From contig NZ_JAMBPR010000007.1 in the NCBI RefSeq assembly GCF_024206475.1, positions 111,887 to 175,886 on the forward strand: 64,000 bases of DNA. The letters run 5' to 3'. Positions 16,905-27,222 of the stretch are shown piece by piece (within the stretch, counting starts at the first letter, position 1; every line of letters begins with the position of its first letter). The stretch comes from Paraburkholderia sp. CNPSo 3274. GTDB lineage: Bacteria > Pseudomonadota > Gammaproteobacteria > Burkholderiales > Burkholderiaceae. Both the position numbers and the translations under genes were made by a program. Below the pieces are notes generated by a model. That model did no database searches. It was not told the origin of the DNA and worked only from the letters and a program-made list of their open reading frames with translations.

Positions 16905-19070
16905 CTAATCCCACATCTTCCTGAGCTTCGCGGCGATCACGACCTTCGCCTGCGCGGCGGCGGCGAGTCCAGCCGCGCTCGGCACGCTCGCCACGGGCGC
17001 GGGCGGCCACGCGCACGATTCGAACAGCGGCAGCATGGGCGTGGCGATGAAGCGCGTGCGCGAGGCCCACACGTGCCGGTCGCCCGACGCCACCTGGTTG
17101 TGCACATAGAAGCGCTGCGGCACGACGATGTGCAGATCCTCCTTCGCGCGCGTCATCGCGACATAGAGCAGCCGCCGCTCCTCCTCCAGCTCCTCGTCGC
17201 TGCCCGCGCCGAGATCGGACGGAATGCAGCCGTCCACGCCGTTGAGCACGAACACGTTGCGCCACTCCTGACCTTTCGCCGAATGGATCGTCGAGAGGAT
17301 CAGATAGTCCTCGTCGAGCAGCGGATCGGCGGATTCGGCGCTCGTCGCGTCGGGCGGATCGAGCGTAAGTTCGGTGAGAAAACGCTCGCGCGAGGCGTAG
17401 GTGCTCGCAATGCTCTCCATCTGCAGCAAGTCGGCGAGACGCACCTGGGCGTCTTCGTGATTGCGCTCGAGATGCGGCTCGTACCAGCGGCGCACGCGCT
17501 CGAATTCGGCGGGCCACGGCGTTGAGCGCATGGAGAGGCTGTCGATGAGCGATGCAAACGCGGGCCAGTCCTCGGCCGCGCGCGGCGGCGGCGCGAAAGC
17601 CGCGAGCGCCTCGGCGGCGCGATACGCGCCCGTGCACGCGGCCACCTGGTCGAGCAGGCGCGCGGCGTTCGCGGGCCCGACGCCCGGCAGCAATTGCGTC
17701 ACGCGAAACCCCGCCACACGGTCGAGCGGATTCTCGGCCCAGCGCAGTACCGCCAGCACGTCTTTCACGTGCGCGGCGTCGAGAAAACGCAGTCCACCGA
17801 ACTTCACGAAAGGGATATTGCGCCGCGCCAGTTCGATTTCGAGCGTTGCGCTGTGATGCGCCGCGCGAAACAGCACGGCCTGCTGTTTGAGTTTCATGCC
17901 CGCTTCACGCGCCTCCAGGATCTGCTCGACGACATAGCGCGCCTGGGTTGCCTCGTCGGCCACGGTGACAAGGCGCGGGCGCTGCTGCGAGGGGCGGTCG
18001 GTCCACAGGTTCTTGGTGAAGCGCTCGGCAGCGGCGTCGATCACGGCGTTCGAGGCTGCGAGGATCGGCGCCGTCGAACGGTAGTTGCGCTCGAGCGTCA
18101 CCTGACGCGCAGGCGGGTCGAACTGCGCCGGGAAGTCAAGAATGTTGCGCACGGTCGCGCCGCGAAACGAATAGATCGCCTGGGCATCGTCGCCGACTAC
18201 GGTGAGGCCGCGGCCATCGGGCTTGAGCGCGAGCAGGATCGAAGCCTGCAGGCGGTTGGTGTCCTGGTATTCGTCGACGAGGATGTGGTCGAAGCGTCCC
18301 GCGAGATCGGCGGCAATGGTCGGCTCCGCCGCCATGTGCGCCCAGTAGAGCAGCAGGTCGTCGTAGTCGAGGACGTTCTGCTTCTGCTTGGCGTCCACGT
18401 ACGACGCGAACAGCGCGCGTAGCTGCGGCTCCCACTCGAGGCACCACGAGAACGAACGGTTGAGGACGTTCGCGAGCGAATCGCCCGTGTTGACCGCGCG
18501 CGAATAGATCGCGAGGCAAGTCGATTTCGAGGGGAAGCGCTTTTCCTTCGCAGACAAACCCAGTTCGTGGCGCACCAGATTCATGAGATCCGCGGAATCC
18601 TCGCGATCGTTGATCGTGAACGCCGGCGAAAGGCCGATGTGATCCGCATACTCACGCAACAACCGCGCGCCCACGCCATGAAAGGTGCCCGCCCAGGTGA
18701 GCCCTTGCGCTAGCACGGCGGCCGCGCCTGGCGCGCCGGCGGCGATACGCGCCACGCGCCTCGTCATTTCCTGCGCGGCGCGCCGCGAGAACGTGAGCAG
18801 CAGAACGCGGTGCGGGTCGGCGCCGCCCGCGATCAGATGCGCGACGCGATGCGCGAGCGTATTCGTCTTGCCCGACCCGGCGCCCGCGATCACGAGCAGC
18901 GGGCCCGGCAGCGCCGAACCCGGCGCGTAGCCCGCTTCGCCGCCGTGCTCGACGGCCTCGCACTGCGCGTCGTTGAGTTTCGCGAGCCATACGGAAACGG
19001 CATTGGCCGCATCGGCGCGCGCCTGGCTGGCGTCGGAGGCGGAGGAATCGGCAACGGAAACGGTGGACAC
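16905..19070 (-). CDS. UvrD/Rep-type ATP-dependent DNA helicase
   Basis: A superfamily 1A helicase of about 721 residues. Motif I GAGSGKT, motif II DEYQDTN, motif III VGDDAQAIYSFRGA, the ERNYRS motif IV region, motif V STIHSAKGQEW and motif VI LYVAMTRAKEDL are all intact. It acts in the cytoplasm, unwinding DNA during repair. The start is uncertain: GTG at 19070 (VSTVSVADSS) is preferred because a LexA-like box lies just upstream. The ATG at 19163 and earlier starts would put that box inside the gene, but no strong ribosome binding site marks the GTG. It is probably a uvrD/pcrA paralogue. Confidence 0.88.
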   Translation of the reverse strand: MSTVSVADSSASDASQARADAANAVSVWLAKLNDAQCEAVEHGGEAGYAPGSALPGPLLVIAGAGSGKTNTLAHRVAHLIAGGADPHRVLLLTFSRRAAQEMTRRVARIAAGAPGAAAVLAQGLTWAGTFHGVGARLLREYADHIGLSPAFTINDREDSADLMNLVRHELGLSAKEKRFPSKSTCLAIYSRAVNTGDSLANVLNRSFSWCLEWEPQLRALFASYVDAKQKQNVLDYDDLLLYWAHMAAEPTIAADLAGRFDHILVDEYQDTNRLQASILLALKPDGRGLTVVGDDAQAIYSFRGATVRNILDFPAQFDPPARQVTLERNYRSTAPILAASNAVIDAAAERFTKNLWTDRPSQQRPRLVTVADEATQARYVVEQILEAREAGMKLKQQAVLFRAAHHSATLEIELARRNIPFVKFGGLRFLDAAHVKDVLAVLRWAENPLDRVAGFRVTQLLPGVGPANAARLLDQVAACTGAYRAAEALAAFAPPPRAAEDWPAFASLIDSLSMRSTPWPAEFERVRRWYEPHLERNHEDAQVRLADLLQMESIASTYASRERFLTELTLDPPDATSAESADPLLDEDYLILSTIHSAKGQEWRNVFVLNGVDGCIPSDLGAGSDEELEEERRLLYVAMTRAKEDLHIVVPQRFYVHNQVASGDRHVWASRTRFIATPMLPLFESCAWPPAPVASVPSAAGLAAAAQAKVVIAAKLRKMWD

Positions 19071-19120
19071 GGCGGGCGCTGGGACGATGAACGTGGCGAA
19101 TCGGGACGGAGCGACGCATA

Positions 19121-19136
19121 CTGTATATCCATACAC
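19121..19136 (-). promoter_or_regulatory. LexA-like SOS box upstream of the UvrD-like helicase
   Basis: CTGTATATCCATACAC on the plus strand matches the gamma/beta-proteobacterial LexA pattern CTGT-N8-ACAG except at the last base. It lies 51-66 bases before the proposed GTG start. E. coli uvrD is also LexA-controlled. Confidence 0.6.
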
Positions 19137-19295
19137 CCTGCATCCGCAAGCGCCTGATTCCATGGCGATCTGGCGGGATTTAACGACAACGCCATCAAGC
19201 GAAGCGGCGGCGCCCGTTGCCGAATGCCGCCGCTGGAAGCCCTGCCAAAGGCCAGCGCCCAGCAACACGCGGGCGCCACCGGCATCAGCCGCTCG

Positions 19296-19796
19296 TTACT
19301 GCGACTGACTGCCCTGCTGCTGGGCCGACATGCCGTTCATCTGGTCCTTCATTTCCGAGTCGTTGGCCTGACGGTCGGCCTTATGGTTGATCTTCGCGTC
19401 CTTCACCTGCGCCTTGTACTGCGACTTCGCCTGCTTCTTCGCGTCGCTGTACTCCGCGTTCGCCGACTTCTTCGCGCTGCGGTATTCGGCATTCGCCGCG
19501 GCGTTCGCGTCGCGCTTTTGCACCAGCGGGTCGGCGGACTGCGGTGCAGTCAGGGCCTGCGGCGCGGGCGCGGGTTGCGCGATCCCAGCAGCCGCCGGCG
19601 CCTGGCTCGGCGCGTGGCCAGTCATCTGGGCCGGGCCAGCACCCGGCGCGCCGGAAGGCGCCATCGTTGGGGCTTCGCCGGCCTGTGTCGCGCCCTGGGT
19701 CGCGTTTTGGGCATACGCGCCCTGCGCGAATACGGCGGCAGTGGTCACGGTGGCAAAAGCGGCGGTAGCAGTGAGCAGCTTGCGAATCTGGGTCAT
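19296..19796 (-). CDS. Exported Ala/Lys-rich protein with 11-residue repeats
   Basis: A 166-residue protein with a signal peptide (MTQIRKLLTATAAFATVTTA, cleavage near AYA-QN, residue 29). Residues 30-90 are Ala/Pro/Gln-rich and disordered. Residues 102-145 hold four 11-residue units such as NAEYRSAKKSA and NAEYSDAKKQA, which would form an amphipathic right-handed coil. The C-terminus is Gln/Ser-rich. No family is recognised with certainty; hydrophilic 11-mer proteins of this kind resemble group 3 LEA proteins. It lies downstream of nothing obvious and is likely monocistronic. Confidence 0.8.
   Translation of the reverse strand: MTQIRKLLTATAAFATVTTAAVFAQGAYAQNATQGATQAGEAPTMAPSGAPGAGPAQMTGHAPSQAPAAAGIAQPAPAPQALTAPQSADPLVQKRDANAAANAEYRSAKKSANAEYSDAKKQAKSQYKAQVKDAKINHKADRQANDSEMKDQMNGMSAQQQGSQSQ
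19362..19493 (-). repeat. Four 11-residue coding repeats
   Basis: Encodes residues 102-145 as four consecutive hendecads. Units one and two are close copies (NAEYRSAKKSA, NAEYSDAKKQA); three and four are diverged. Confidence 0.7.
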
Positions 19797-20092
19797 GGCG
19801 TATCCTCTTTGCAGTGGTTCCGAAGGCGCTTTTGCGGTGGGCAAGCCCGCCACAGCCGCGCCCCCGCTCGATTGAGCCGCGTAAGCAAAAATTGAGCGGC
19901 GCTGTCGATCCGGGTGAAACCATTTTGGTATGAAGATCGCCGTGGGGTCCCGCGACGTTACTCAACGTTTCATTTTCTGACGAATTCATAACATGTGGCC
20001 CCAAGATGTGACACGCGCTGGGGGAGCCCGCCATCGCTTATGATGCTCACCCTTCGCGCGCTTGCCGCACGCCTTTCGAATTTCAATCCGCC

Positions 20093-20314
20093 ATGCCCAA
20101 CCTCGATTTCACGCTGACCGGCGACTACGTCGAACTGCACAACCTCCTCAAAATCACCGGACTCGCCGACAGCGGCGGCTCGGCCAAGCAGATCGTCGCC
20201 TCGGGCGCGGTGAAGGTCGACGGAGAAGTCGAGCTGCGCAAGACGTGCAAGATTCGCGCGGGCCAGGCCGTGCTGCTCGGCGACACGCGCATTGCCATCA
20301 AGGCGAGCGAGTGA
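20093..20314 (+). CDS. S4-domain RNA-binding protein (YbcJ-like)
   Basis: A 73-residue protein made of little more than one S4 domain: LHNLLKITGLADSGGSAKQI, then VKVDGEVELRKTCKIRAGQAV. This is the YbcJ/YaaA-like group of free-standing S4 proteins that bind RNA or ribosomes. Length is normal for the family. It is 145 bases upstream of a MATE transporter gene and probably independent of it. Confidence 0.88.
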   Translation: MPNLDFTLTGDYVELHNLLKITGLADSGGSAKQIVASGAVKVDGEVELRKTCKIRAGQAVLLGDTRIAIKASE

Positions 20315-20459
20315 ACCACCCTGGAACTTGTCCGCAGGCGCCAGCTATGCACCAGATTTGAGCAGCTGGATCGACAAGGTCGCTGTCTCGCAATAAGCTT
20401 TCAGTTTTGACAGACGAACCCTACCGCGCGGCGCGCTTTTCTCGCGCCGCTTGTTTTTC

Positions 20460-21869
20460 ATGACTCGAGCCACGCTCTCCCGCCGCGCCCTTTCCGCGCC
20501 CCCCACGCTGCGCCGCCATGCCGCCGACACCGCCCGCCTGGCCGGGCCGCTCGCAATCGCCCAACTCTCGCAGATGGCGATGAGCGTGACCGACACGGTA
20601 CTGCTCGGTTCGCTCGGCGCCGACGCGCTCGCCGCGGGCGGCCTTGGTGCGAACATGTTCTTTGTGGTGGTCACCGTGTTGCAAGGCGTGCTGACTTCGG
20701 TGAGCGTGAGCGTCGCGCAGGCGCGCGGCGCCGACGACGAAAGCCACGTGCCGCACATCTACTGGACCGGTTTCGCGCTGTCCCTGCTGCTCTCGGTGCC
20801 GGCGTTCGCGTTGCTCTCGTTCGCCGAGCCGATCCTGCGTGCCCTCGGGGAGCCGACGCTGCTCGCGCACCACATTGGCGAATACACCGCCGTGCTGCGC
20901 TGGGGCGCGCCCGCCAGCCTCATCGGCGTGGGGCTCATGCGCTCGTTCCTGCCCGCCATCGGCGCGGCGCGGCGCCTCCTGTGGGTGTCGATTGCGTGCG
21001 TGTTCATCAACGGCTTTCTGAACTTCGGGCTGATCCACGGTGCGTGGGGCCTGCCGCGCCTCGGCTTTCTCGGCTCGGCGGTGGCGACGACCATCACCGT
21101 GTGGCTCACCGCGTTCGTGCTGATGGCGCTGCTGCACCTGCGGCCTTCCCACCAGCATTTCGTCGTCGCGCGTCGGCCTACGGCACCGCTGATGGGCGAA
21201 CTCTTCACGATCGGCTGGCCGGTTGCGATCACCTATGCGGTCGAGGCGACGCTCTTTCTCGCCACCGGCCTGCTCGCGGGCCTGCTCGGCGAAACGCCGC
21301 TCGCGGCGCACCAGATCGCCCTGAACGTCGCCTCCGTCACGTTCATGGTGCCGCTCGCGATCGGTCAGGCGGCCAACGTGCGCGTGGGTTACTGGTCCGG
21401 CGCGGGTGCGCCGCGCGCGGCGCGCCATGCGGGCTTCGTCGCGCTCGGGCTCGGCGTCGGCTTCATGTCGCTCTCGGCGCTCGTGATGGTGCTTGCGCCG
21501 CACTGGATCGTCGGGCTCTACCTGCATCTCGACGACCCGGCCAATGCGCACACGGTCTCGCTCGCCGCCACGCTGCTCGGCGTAGCGGCCATCTTCCAGA
21601 TCGTCGACGGCGCGCAGACCGTGGGTTCGGGCTGCCTGCGCGGCCTGAAAGACACGCGCGTGCCGATGCTCGCGGCCACGCTCGGCTATTGGGGCATCGG
21701 CTTTCCGCTCGGCTACGCGCTCGCGTTTCACTTCGGCATGGGTGCGCTCGGGCTCTGGTGGGGGCTGGCGGCCGGGCTCACCACGGTCGCCGTGCTCATG
21801 ACGTGGCGCTTTCACCGGATGAGCCTGCGCTCGCAGGCTCACGCCGCCACGGCGAGCCGCGCGGGCTGA
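20460..21869 (+). CDS. MATE-family multidrug efflux transporter
   Basis: A 469-residue inner-membrane protein with 12 predicted helices in two homologous halves, as in NorM. Typical features are IAQLSQMAMSVTDTVLLGSL in helix 1 and the helix 7 region TYAVEATLFLATGLLAGLLG. These proteins export cationic drugs and metabolites using Na+ or H+ gradients; substrate here is unknown. The ATG at 20460 is preferred to an in-frame TTG three codons earlier. Confidence 0.92.
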   Translation: MTRATLSRRALSAPPTLRRHAADTARLAGPLAIAQLSQMAMSVTDTVLLGSLGADALAAGGLGANMFFVVVTVLQGVLTSVSVSVAQARGADDESHVPHIYWTGFALSLLLSVPAFALLSFAEPILRALGEPTLLAHHIGEYTAVLRWGAPASLIGVGLMRSFLPAIGAARRLLWVSIACVFINGFLNFGLIHGAWGLPRLGFLGSAVATTITVWLTAFVLMALLHLRPSHQHFVVARRPTAPLMGELFTIGWPVAITYAVEATLFLATGLLAGLLGETPLAAHQIALNVASVTFMVPLAIGQAANVRVGYWSGAGAPRAARHAGFVALGLGVGFMSLSALVMVLAPHWIVGLYLHLDDPANAHTVSLAATLLGVAAIFQIVDGAQTVGSGCLRGLKDTRVPMLAATLGYWGIGFPLGYALAFHFGMGALGLWWGLAAGLTTVAVLMTWRFHRMSLRSQAHAATASRAG

Positions 21870-22006
21870 AGCGTTCACTTAACCGGCCGGGCCGCACCGG
21901 CGCGACCGGTTAAAATACGCGCCTGGCTCCGCGAGCGCCGCCGGCCACCCCGGCACCGCTTACCGCACGAGAACACATAACGAACCCACTCACGGACCAC
22001 CCCTTC

Positions 22007-22969
22007 ATGCTTGCCCCGATTACCCGACTCTTCCCGCTCTGGGCTGTCCTCGTTTCGTTGCTGGCCTACTTCGATCCGGGCCTCGTCGCGCCGATCGCGC
22101 CACACGTCACGACGCTCCTGATGATCATCATGCTGGCGATGGGCGTCACGCTCTCTTTCGCCGACTTCCAGCGCGTCTTCACGCGGCCCGCGCCGGTCGC
22201 GGCGGGCATCTTCCTGCACTACCTCGTCATGCCGCTCGCCGCCTGGGCGATCGCCAAAGTGCTGCACATGCCGCCCGATCTCACCGCGGGCATGGTGCTC
22301 GTGGGCAGCGTGGCGAGCGGCACGGCATCCAATGTGATGATCTATCTCGCGCGCGGCGACGTCGCGCTGTCGGTGACGATCAGCGCGCTCTCCACCCTGG
22401 TCGGCGTATTCGCGACGCCGCTCCTGACGCGCCTTTACGTCGATGCCTCGATCGTCGTCGACGTGCACGGCATGCTCATGAGCATCCTGCAGATCGTCGG
22501 CCTGCCGATCGCCATCGGCCTCGTCGTGAACCGCCTCGCGGGCTCCCTCGTGCGACGCGTCGAGCCGGTGCTGCCGCTCGTCTCCATGGTGTCGATCCTC
22601 GCGATCATCGCCGCCGTGGTGGGCGGCACGCATGCCAGCATCGCCACGGTCGGTCCGCTCGTCGCGCTCGGTGTGGTGCTGCATAACGGCATCGGCCTGC
22701 TCGGCGGCTACTGGGGCGGCCGCCTGCTCGGCTTCGACGAGTCGGTGTGCCGCACGCTGGCCATCGAAGTGGGCATGCAGAACTCGGGCCTGGCCGCGAC
22801 GCTCGGCAAGCTCTACTTCTCGCCGCTCGCCGCCCTGCCGGGCGCGCTCTTCTCGGTGTGGCACAACCTCTCGGGCTCGCTGCTCGCCGGCTACTGGGCA
22901 GGCAAGCCGGCGCGCGGCAGCACGCGCGCTGCGCAAGGCGCCCCGAACGCGTCGCCCGAGCGCGGTTGA
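22007..22969 (+). CDS. BASS-family bile acid:sodium symporter-like transporter
   Basis: A 320-residue membrane protein with about 10 helices. The family hallmark [24 protein letters not shown] (~residues 101-124) and the second Na+-site segment [14 protein letters not shown] (~255) are present. Bacterial members take up organic anions such as pantoate or 2-keto acids with Na+; the substrate cannot be told. The C-terminal ~20 residues are polar. It is monocistronic; the 190-base gap that follows holds only an 8-bp hairpin at 23000-23025 with no T run. Confidence 0.9.
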   Translation: MLAPITRLFPLWAVLVSLLAYFDPGLVAPIAPHVTTLLMIIMLAMGVTLSFADFQRVFTRPAPVAAGIFLHYLVMPLAAWAIAKVLHMPPDLTAGMVLVGSVASGTASNVMIYLARGDVALSVTISALSTLVGVFATPLLTRLYVDASIVVDVHGMLMSILQIVGLPIAIGLVVNRLAGSLVRRVEPVLPLVSMVSILAIIAAVVGGTHASIATVGPLVALGVVLHNGIGLLGGYWGGRLLGFDESVCRTLAIEVGMQNSGLAATLGKLYFSPLAALPGALFSVWHNLSGSLLAGYWAGKPARGSTRAAQGAPNASPERG

Positions 22970-23161
22970 TCGACGCGGTGGCCGGGCGCAAGCGCCGAGG
23001 ACGTTTCCCGCCGCGCTGAAACGTCAGTTGCATGCGGCCCGGAAATTGCGACCACAGCGTGCCCGCCGCCGCAAGCCAGGCGGGCCGCTTCCCGTAAAAT
23101 CTTCGTGAAGCCGTGCAATGAAAACGAACCATCACGCGGCGCGCCGCCATGGAGAATCCGT

Positions 23162-24838
23162 TTGCCCGCGCATCCCGCCCCATCCGAAGCCGTTACGCAA
23201 CGCGTAACCTCGCCTTACGCCTCGCTGCGCGCCCCACTGCAAGCCCTCTTCGCGCTCGTTTGCCTCGCGCTGGTTGCCGGTTGCGCAACGCGCCCGCCCG
23301 CCACCGACTACCCGCGCGAGACGAGCGCGGCGCTACCGGCGCAGCAAGCCAGCGCCACGCCGCTCGGCGCGGCGCTCGCCGCACCCATTGCCGCTCATCC
23401 GGACGAATCGGGCTTCCGCCTGCTTGCCACCGGCACGGACTCGCTGCAGATGCGCGTCGCGCTCGCACGCGCGGCGGCGAAAACACTCGACATGCAGTAC
23501 TACATCGCCAACGAGGACACCACCGGCAAGCTGCTGCTCGGCTCGGCGCTCTATGCCGCCGATCGCGGCGTGCGCGTGCGCATGCTGGTCGACGACCTGA
23601 ATTTTCACGACATCGACCGCCTGATGGCCGCGCTCAACAGCCACCCGAACATCCAGGTTCGGGTGTTCAATCCGTACGGCAGCACGAGCGAATCGATGTA
23701 CCTGCGCACGCGCAACTTCTTCACGAGCGTCGACCAGTTCACGCGCCGCATGCACAACAAGGCGACGATCGTCGACAACGAATTGGCGATCGTCGGCGGC
23801 CGCAATCTCGGCGACGAGTACTTCAACGCGAGCCCGACGATCGACTTCCGCGACCTCGACGTGCTCACGGCGGGCCCAGTCGCGCAAAGCGTCTCGGCAA
23901 GCTTCGACGAGTACTGGAATAGCTCGATCTCCTACCCCTTGAGCGTGCTCAATCATCAGAAGTTCGACGCACACGATCTGGACACCGCGCGCGACGACCT
24001 GCGCAAGCACTGGCGCGAGAGCGCCGAACCCTACAACGCCAAGCCGCTCAACGCCACGCCGCTCGCGCAGCAGATCACGGGCAACGCGCTCGGGCTCGTC
24101 TGGGCGAAATGGGAGTTCGTGGCCGACTCGCCCGGCAAGATCGCGGGCGCCGAAAAAGGCGAGCTGGGCGACGCCATGCGCGCGCTGCTCGACCACATCC
24201 ATCAGGCGCACAGCAGCGTACTGGTGTTCTCGCCGTACTTCGTGCCGCACGACACGGGCGTGCAGACCATCCGCACGCTCACCTCGCACGGCGTACGCGT
24301 GGCGATCCTCACCAATTCGCTCGCCGCCACCGACGCCGTTGCGGTGCAGGCCGGCTACAGCCCCTACCGCGTGCCGCTGCTCGAGGCCGGCGCCGAGCTC
24401 TACGAGTTCAAGCCGCAGCAGGGCGAGCACCCCGACCAGCGGCGCTTCGGCGTGGTCGGTTCGCGCTCGCGCGCGAGCCTGCATGCCAAGGCCTACGTGA
24501 TCGACGAAAGCACGCTCGTGATCGGCTCGCTCAATCTCGATCCGCGCTCGGCGCGCCTGAACACCGAGCTTGCGCTCACCGTGGAGAGTCCGCAGATCGC
24601 GCATCAAGTCGCCGACCTGTTCAAGCGCGCGACTTCGCCGCAGCTGAGCTACCACGTCACGCTCGCGACGCCCGCGCAACTCGCGCAGCTTCAGGGCACG
24701 ACGGTCAACTCGTCGCTCGTCTGGACCGACGAAGAGAACGGCGTGATCCGCACCTACAACCTCGATCCTGGTGCGGGTTTCTACAGAAATGTGCTAACCG
24801 GGCTATTCTTGCTGTTGCCGGTCGATAGCCAACTGTGA
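23162..24838 (+). CDS. Phospholipase D-family lipoprotein (cardiolipin synthase-like)
   Basis: About 558 residues with a lipoprotein signal (lipobox LVAGC near residue 41) and two PLD phosphodiesterase motifs: HNKATIVD followed by GGRN, and HAKAYVID followed by IGSLNLD. Both HKD triads are complete, so it should be catalytically active on phospholipids at the cell envelope; resemblance is to the YmdC/ClsC group. The start is taken as TTG at 23162 because GGAGA lies 6 bases before it. The alternative is a GTG at 23105 without a binding site. The next gene is 252 bases away. Confidence 0.87.
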   Translation: MPAHPAPSEAVTQRVTSPYASLRAPLQALFALVCLALVAGCATRPPATDYPRETSAALPAQQASATPLGAALAAPIAAHPDESGFRLLATGTDSLQMRVALARAAAKTLDMQYYIANEDTTGKLLLGSALYAADRGVRVRMLVDDLNFHDIDRLMAALNSHPNIQVRVFNPYGSTSESMYLRTRNFFTSVDQFTRRMHNKATIVDNELAIVGGRNLGDEYFNASPTIDFRDLDVLTAGPVAQSVSASFDEYWNSSISYPLSVLNHQKFDAHDLDTARDDLRKHWRESAEPYNAKPLNATPLAQQITGNALGLVWAKWEFVADSPGKIAGAEKGELGDAMRALLDHIHQAHSSVLVFSPYFVPHDTGVQTIRTLTSHGVRVAILTNSLAATDAVAVQAGYSPYRVPLLEAGAELYEFKPQQGEHPDQRRFGVVGSRSRASLHAKAYVIDESTLVIGSLNLDPRSARLNTELALTVESPQIAHQVADLFKRATSPQLSYHVTLATPAQLAQLQGTTVNSSLVWTDEENGVIRTYNLDPGAGFYRNVLTGLFLLLPVDSQL

Positions 24839-25090
24839 AGCTGCTGTGAACGCCGTCGGCCGTGCGATAGCGATGTCGTACCATCCGCCGTCGAGCCAGC
24901 CGCGAAGCCGCCTCATCGCCACGCGCGGCGCGCCTTCGCAGCGGCTGCGCATGCGCTTTCATCGCGTCTGTCACGCCCAGGCGCCGCGCCGCCGCAGCCC
25001 AGCCACCACGCGGATCCGAACCCGTCACGACAGCGGCGCCTTCGCATGCAATGCAAGCGGGAGACGCCGCCTCAATCACCGGAGTATCAA

Positions 25091-26500
<1,410 letters not shown>

Positions 26501-26524
26501 GCTTTATTCGAAGGGCTGAAATGC

Positions 26525-26564
26525 AAAACGGGCGGCGTGGTTCATACCTTCGCCGCCCGTTTTT
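26525..26564. terminator. Bidirectional terminator between fumC and the thioesterase
   Basis: A 13-bp stem (aaaacgggcggcg / cgccgcccgtttt) with a 13-base loop and T tract on the plus strand and the complementary A/T pattern on the minus strand, between convergent genes. Confidence 0.85.
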
Positions 26565-26592
26565 CATGCTGCCGCAACAGCGTGCCTACGCA

Positions 26593-27111
26593 TCAAACCT
26601 GCCCTTTCGCCACTTCCTCGGGCTTGAGTTCGACGATCGCGTCGAGCGCTTCCTTCACGTCGAGCGCGTACTTCGCGAGGCGCTTCTGCTCGTCCGTTTC
26701 CGGCACGTACGTCGGCACGGGAATCGGATTGCCGTTTTCGTCGACGGCCACGAACACGATCAGGCAGTCCGTGGTGAGGCGCAGCTGGCCGCTCTTCGGG
26801 TCGCCGGCGTGCACGGTGATGTGAATATGCATCGACGTGCGGCCCGTGGCGACCACGCGCGCGCGCAGCTCGACCATGTTGCCGACGAGAATCGGCCGGC
26901 GAAAGCGGATATTGCCCACGCTCACTGTCACGCAATAACGGCCGGACCAGACCGCGGCGCACGCATAGGCCGTCTCGTCGATCCACTTCATCAGCGCACC
27001 GCCGTGCACTTTGCCGCCGAAGTTCACCGAAGTCGGCTCGGCGAGGAAGCGGAACGTCGTTTCCGAACGGTCCAGCGGCTGGGCAGGCGTCTTCATCTCG
27101 GCTTGGCTCAT
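26593..27111 (-). CDS. Hotdog-fold acyl-CoA thioesterase
   Basis: A protein of about 172 residues in the YciA/BACH acyl-CoA hydrolase family. The hotdog core NFGGKVHGGALMKWIDETAY carries the expected catalytic Asp/Glu, followed by the long helix-strand pattern and VGNIRFRRPILVGNMVEL. It hydrolyses acyl-CoA to free acid and CoA in the cytoplasm. The start is uncertain: Met at 27138, 27111 or 27096 are all in frame and none has a good ribosome binding site. Confidence 0.88.
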   Translation of the reverse strand: MSQAEMKTPAQPLDRSETTFRFLAEPTSVNFGGKVHGGALMKWIDETAYACAAVWSGRYCVTVSVGNIRFRRPILVGNMVELRARVVATGRTSMHIHITVHAGDPKSGQLRLTTDCLIVFVAVDENGNPIPVPTYVPETDEQKRLAKYALDVKEALDAIVELKPEEVAKGQV

Positions 27112-27222
27112 GGCGAAAAGCCGCGTACGGCGGCTCATATTGTGGGGTAATGAGGCGTTGATTATACGAGGGCAATAAGACAGACAGTCGCAGCCGCTTG
27201 CGAAACGCCATCTGCGGTGTTT

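Noticed and set aside
20421..21878. A 485-codon minus-strand frame opposite the MATE transporter
   Set aside because: The MATE protein has twelve helices and family motifs; the antisense product is dominated by Arg, His and Glu.
23000..23025. Terminator after the BASS transporter
   Set aside because: The stem gacgtttc / gaaacgtc is only 8 bp with a 10-base loop and no T run follows, so it was not annotated as a terminator.
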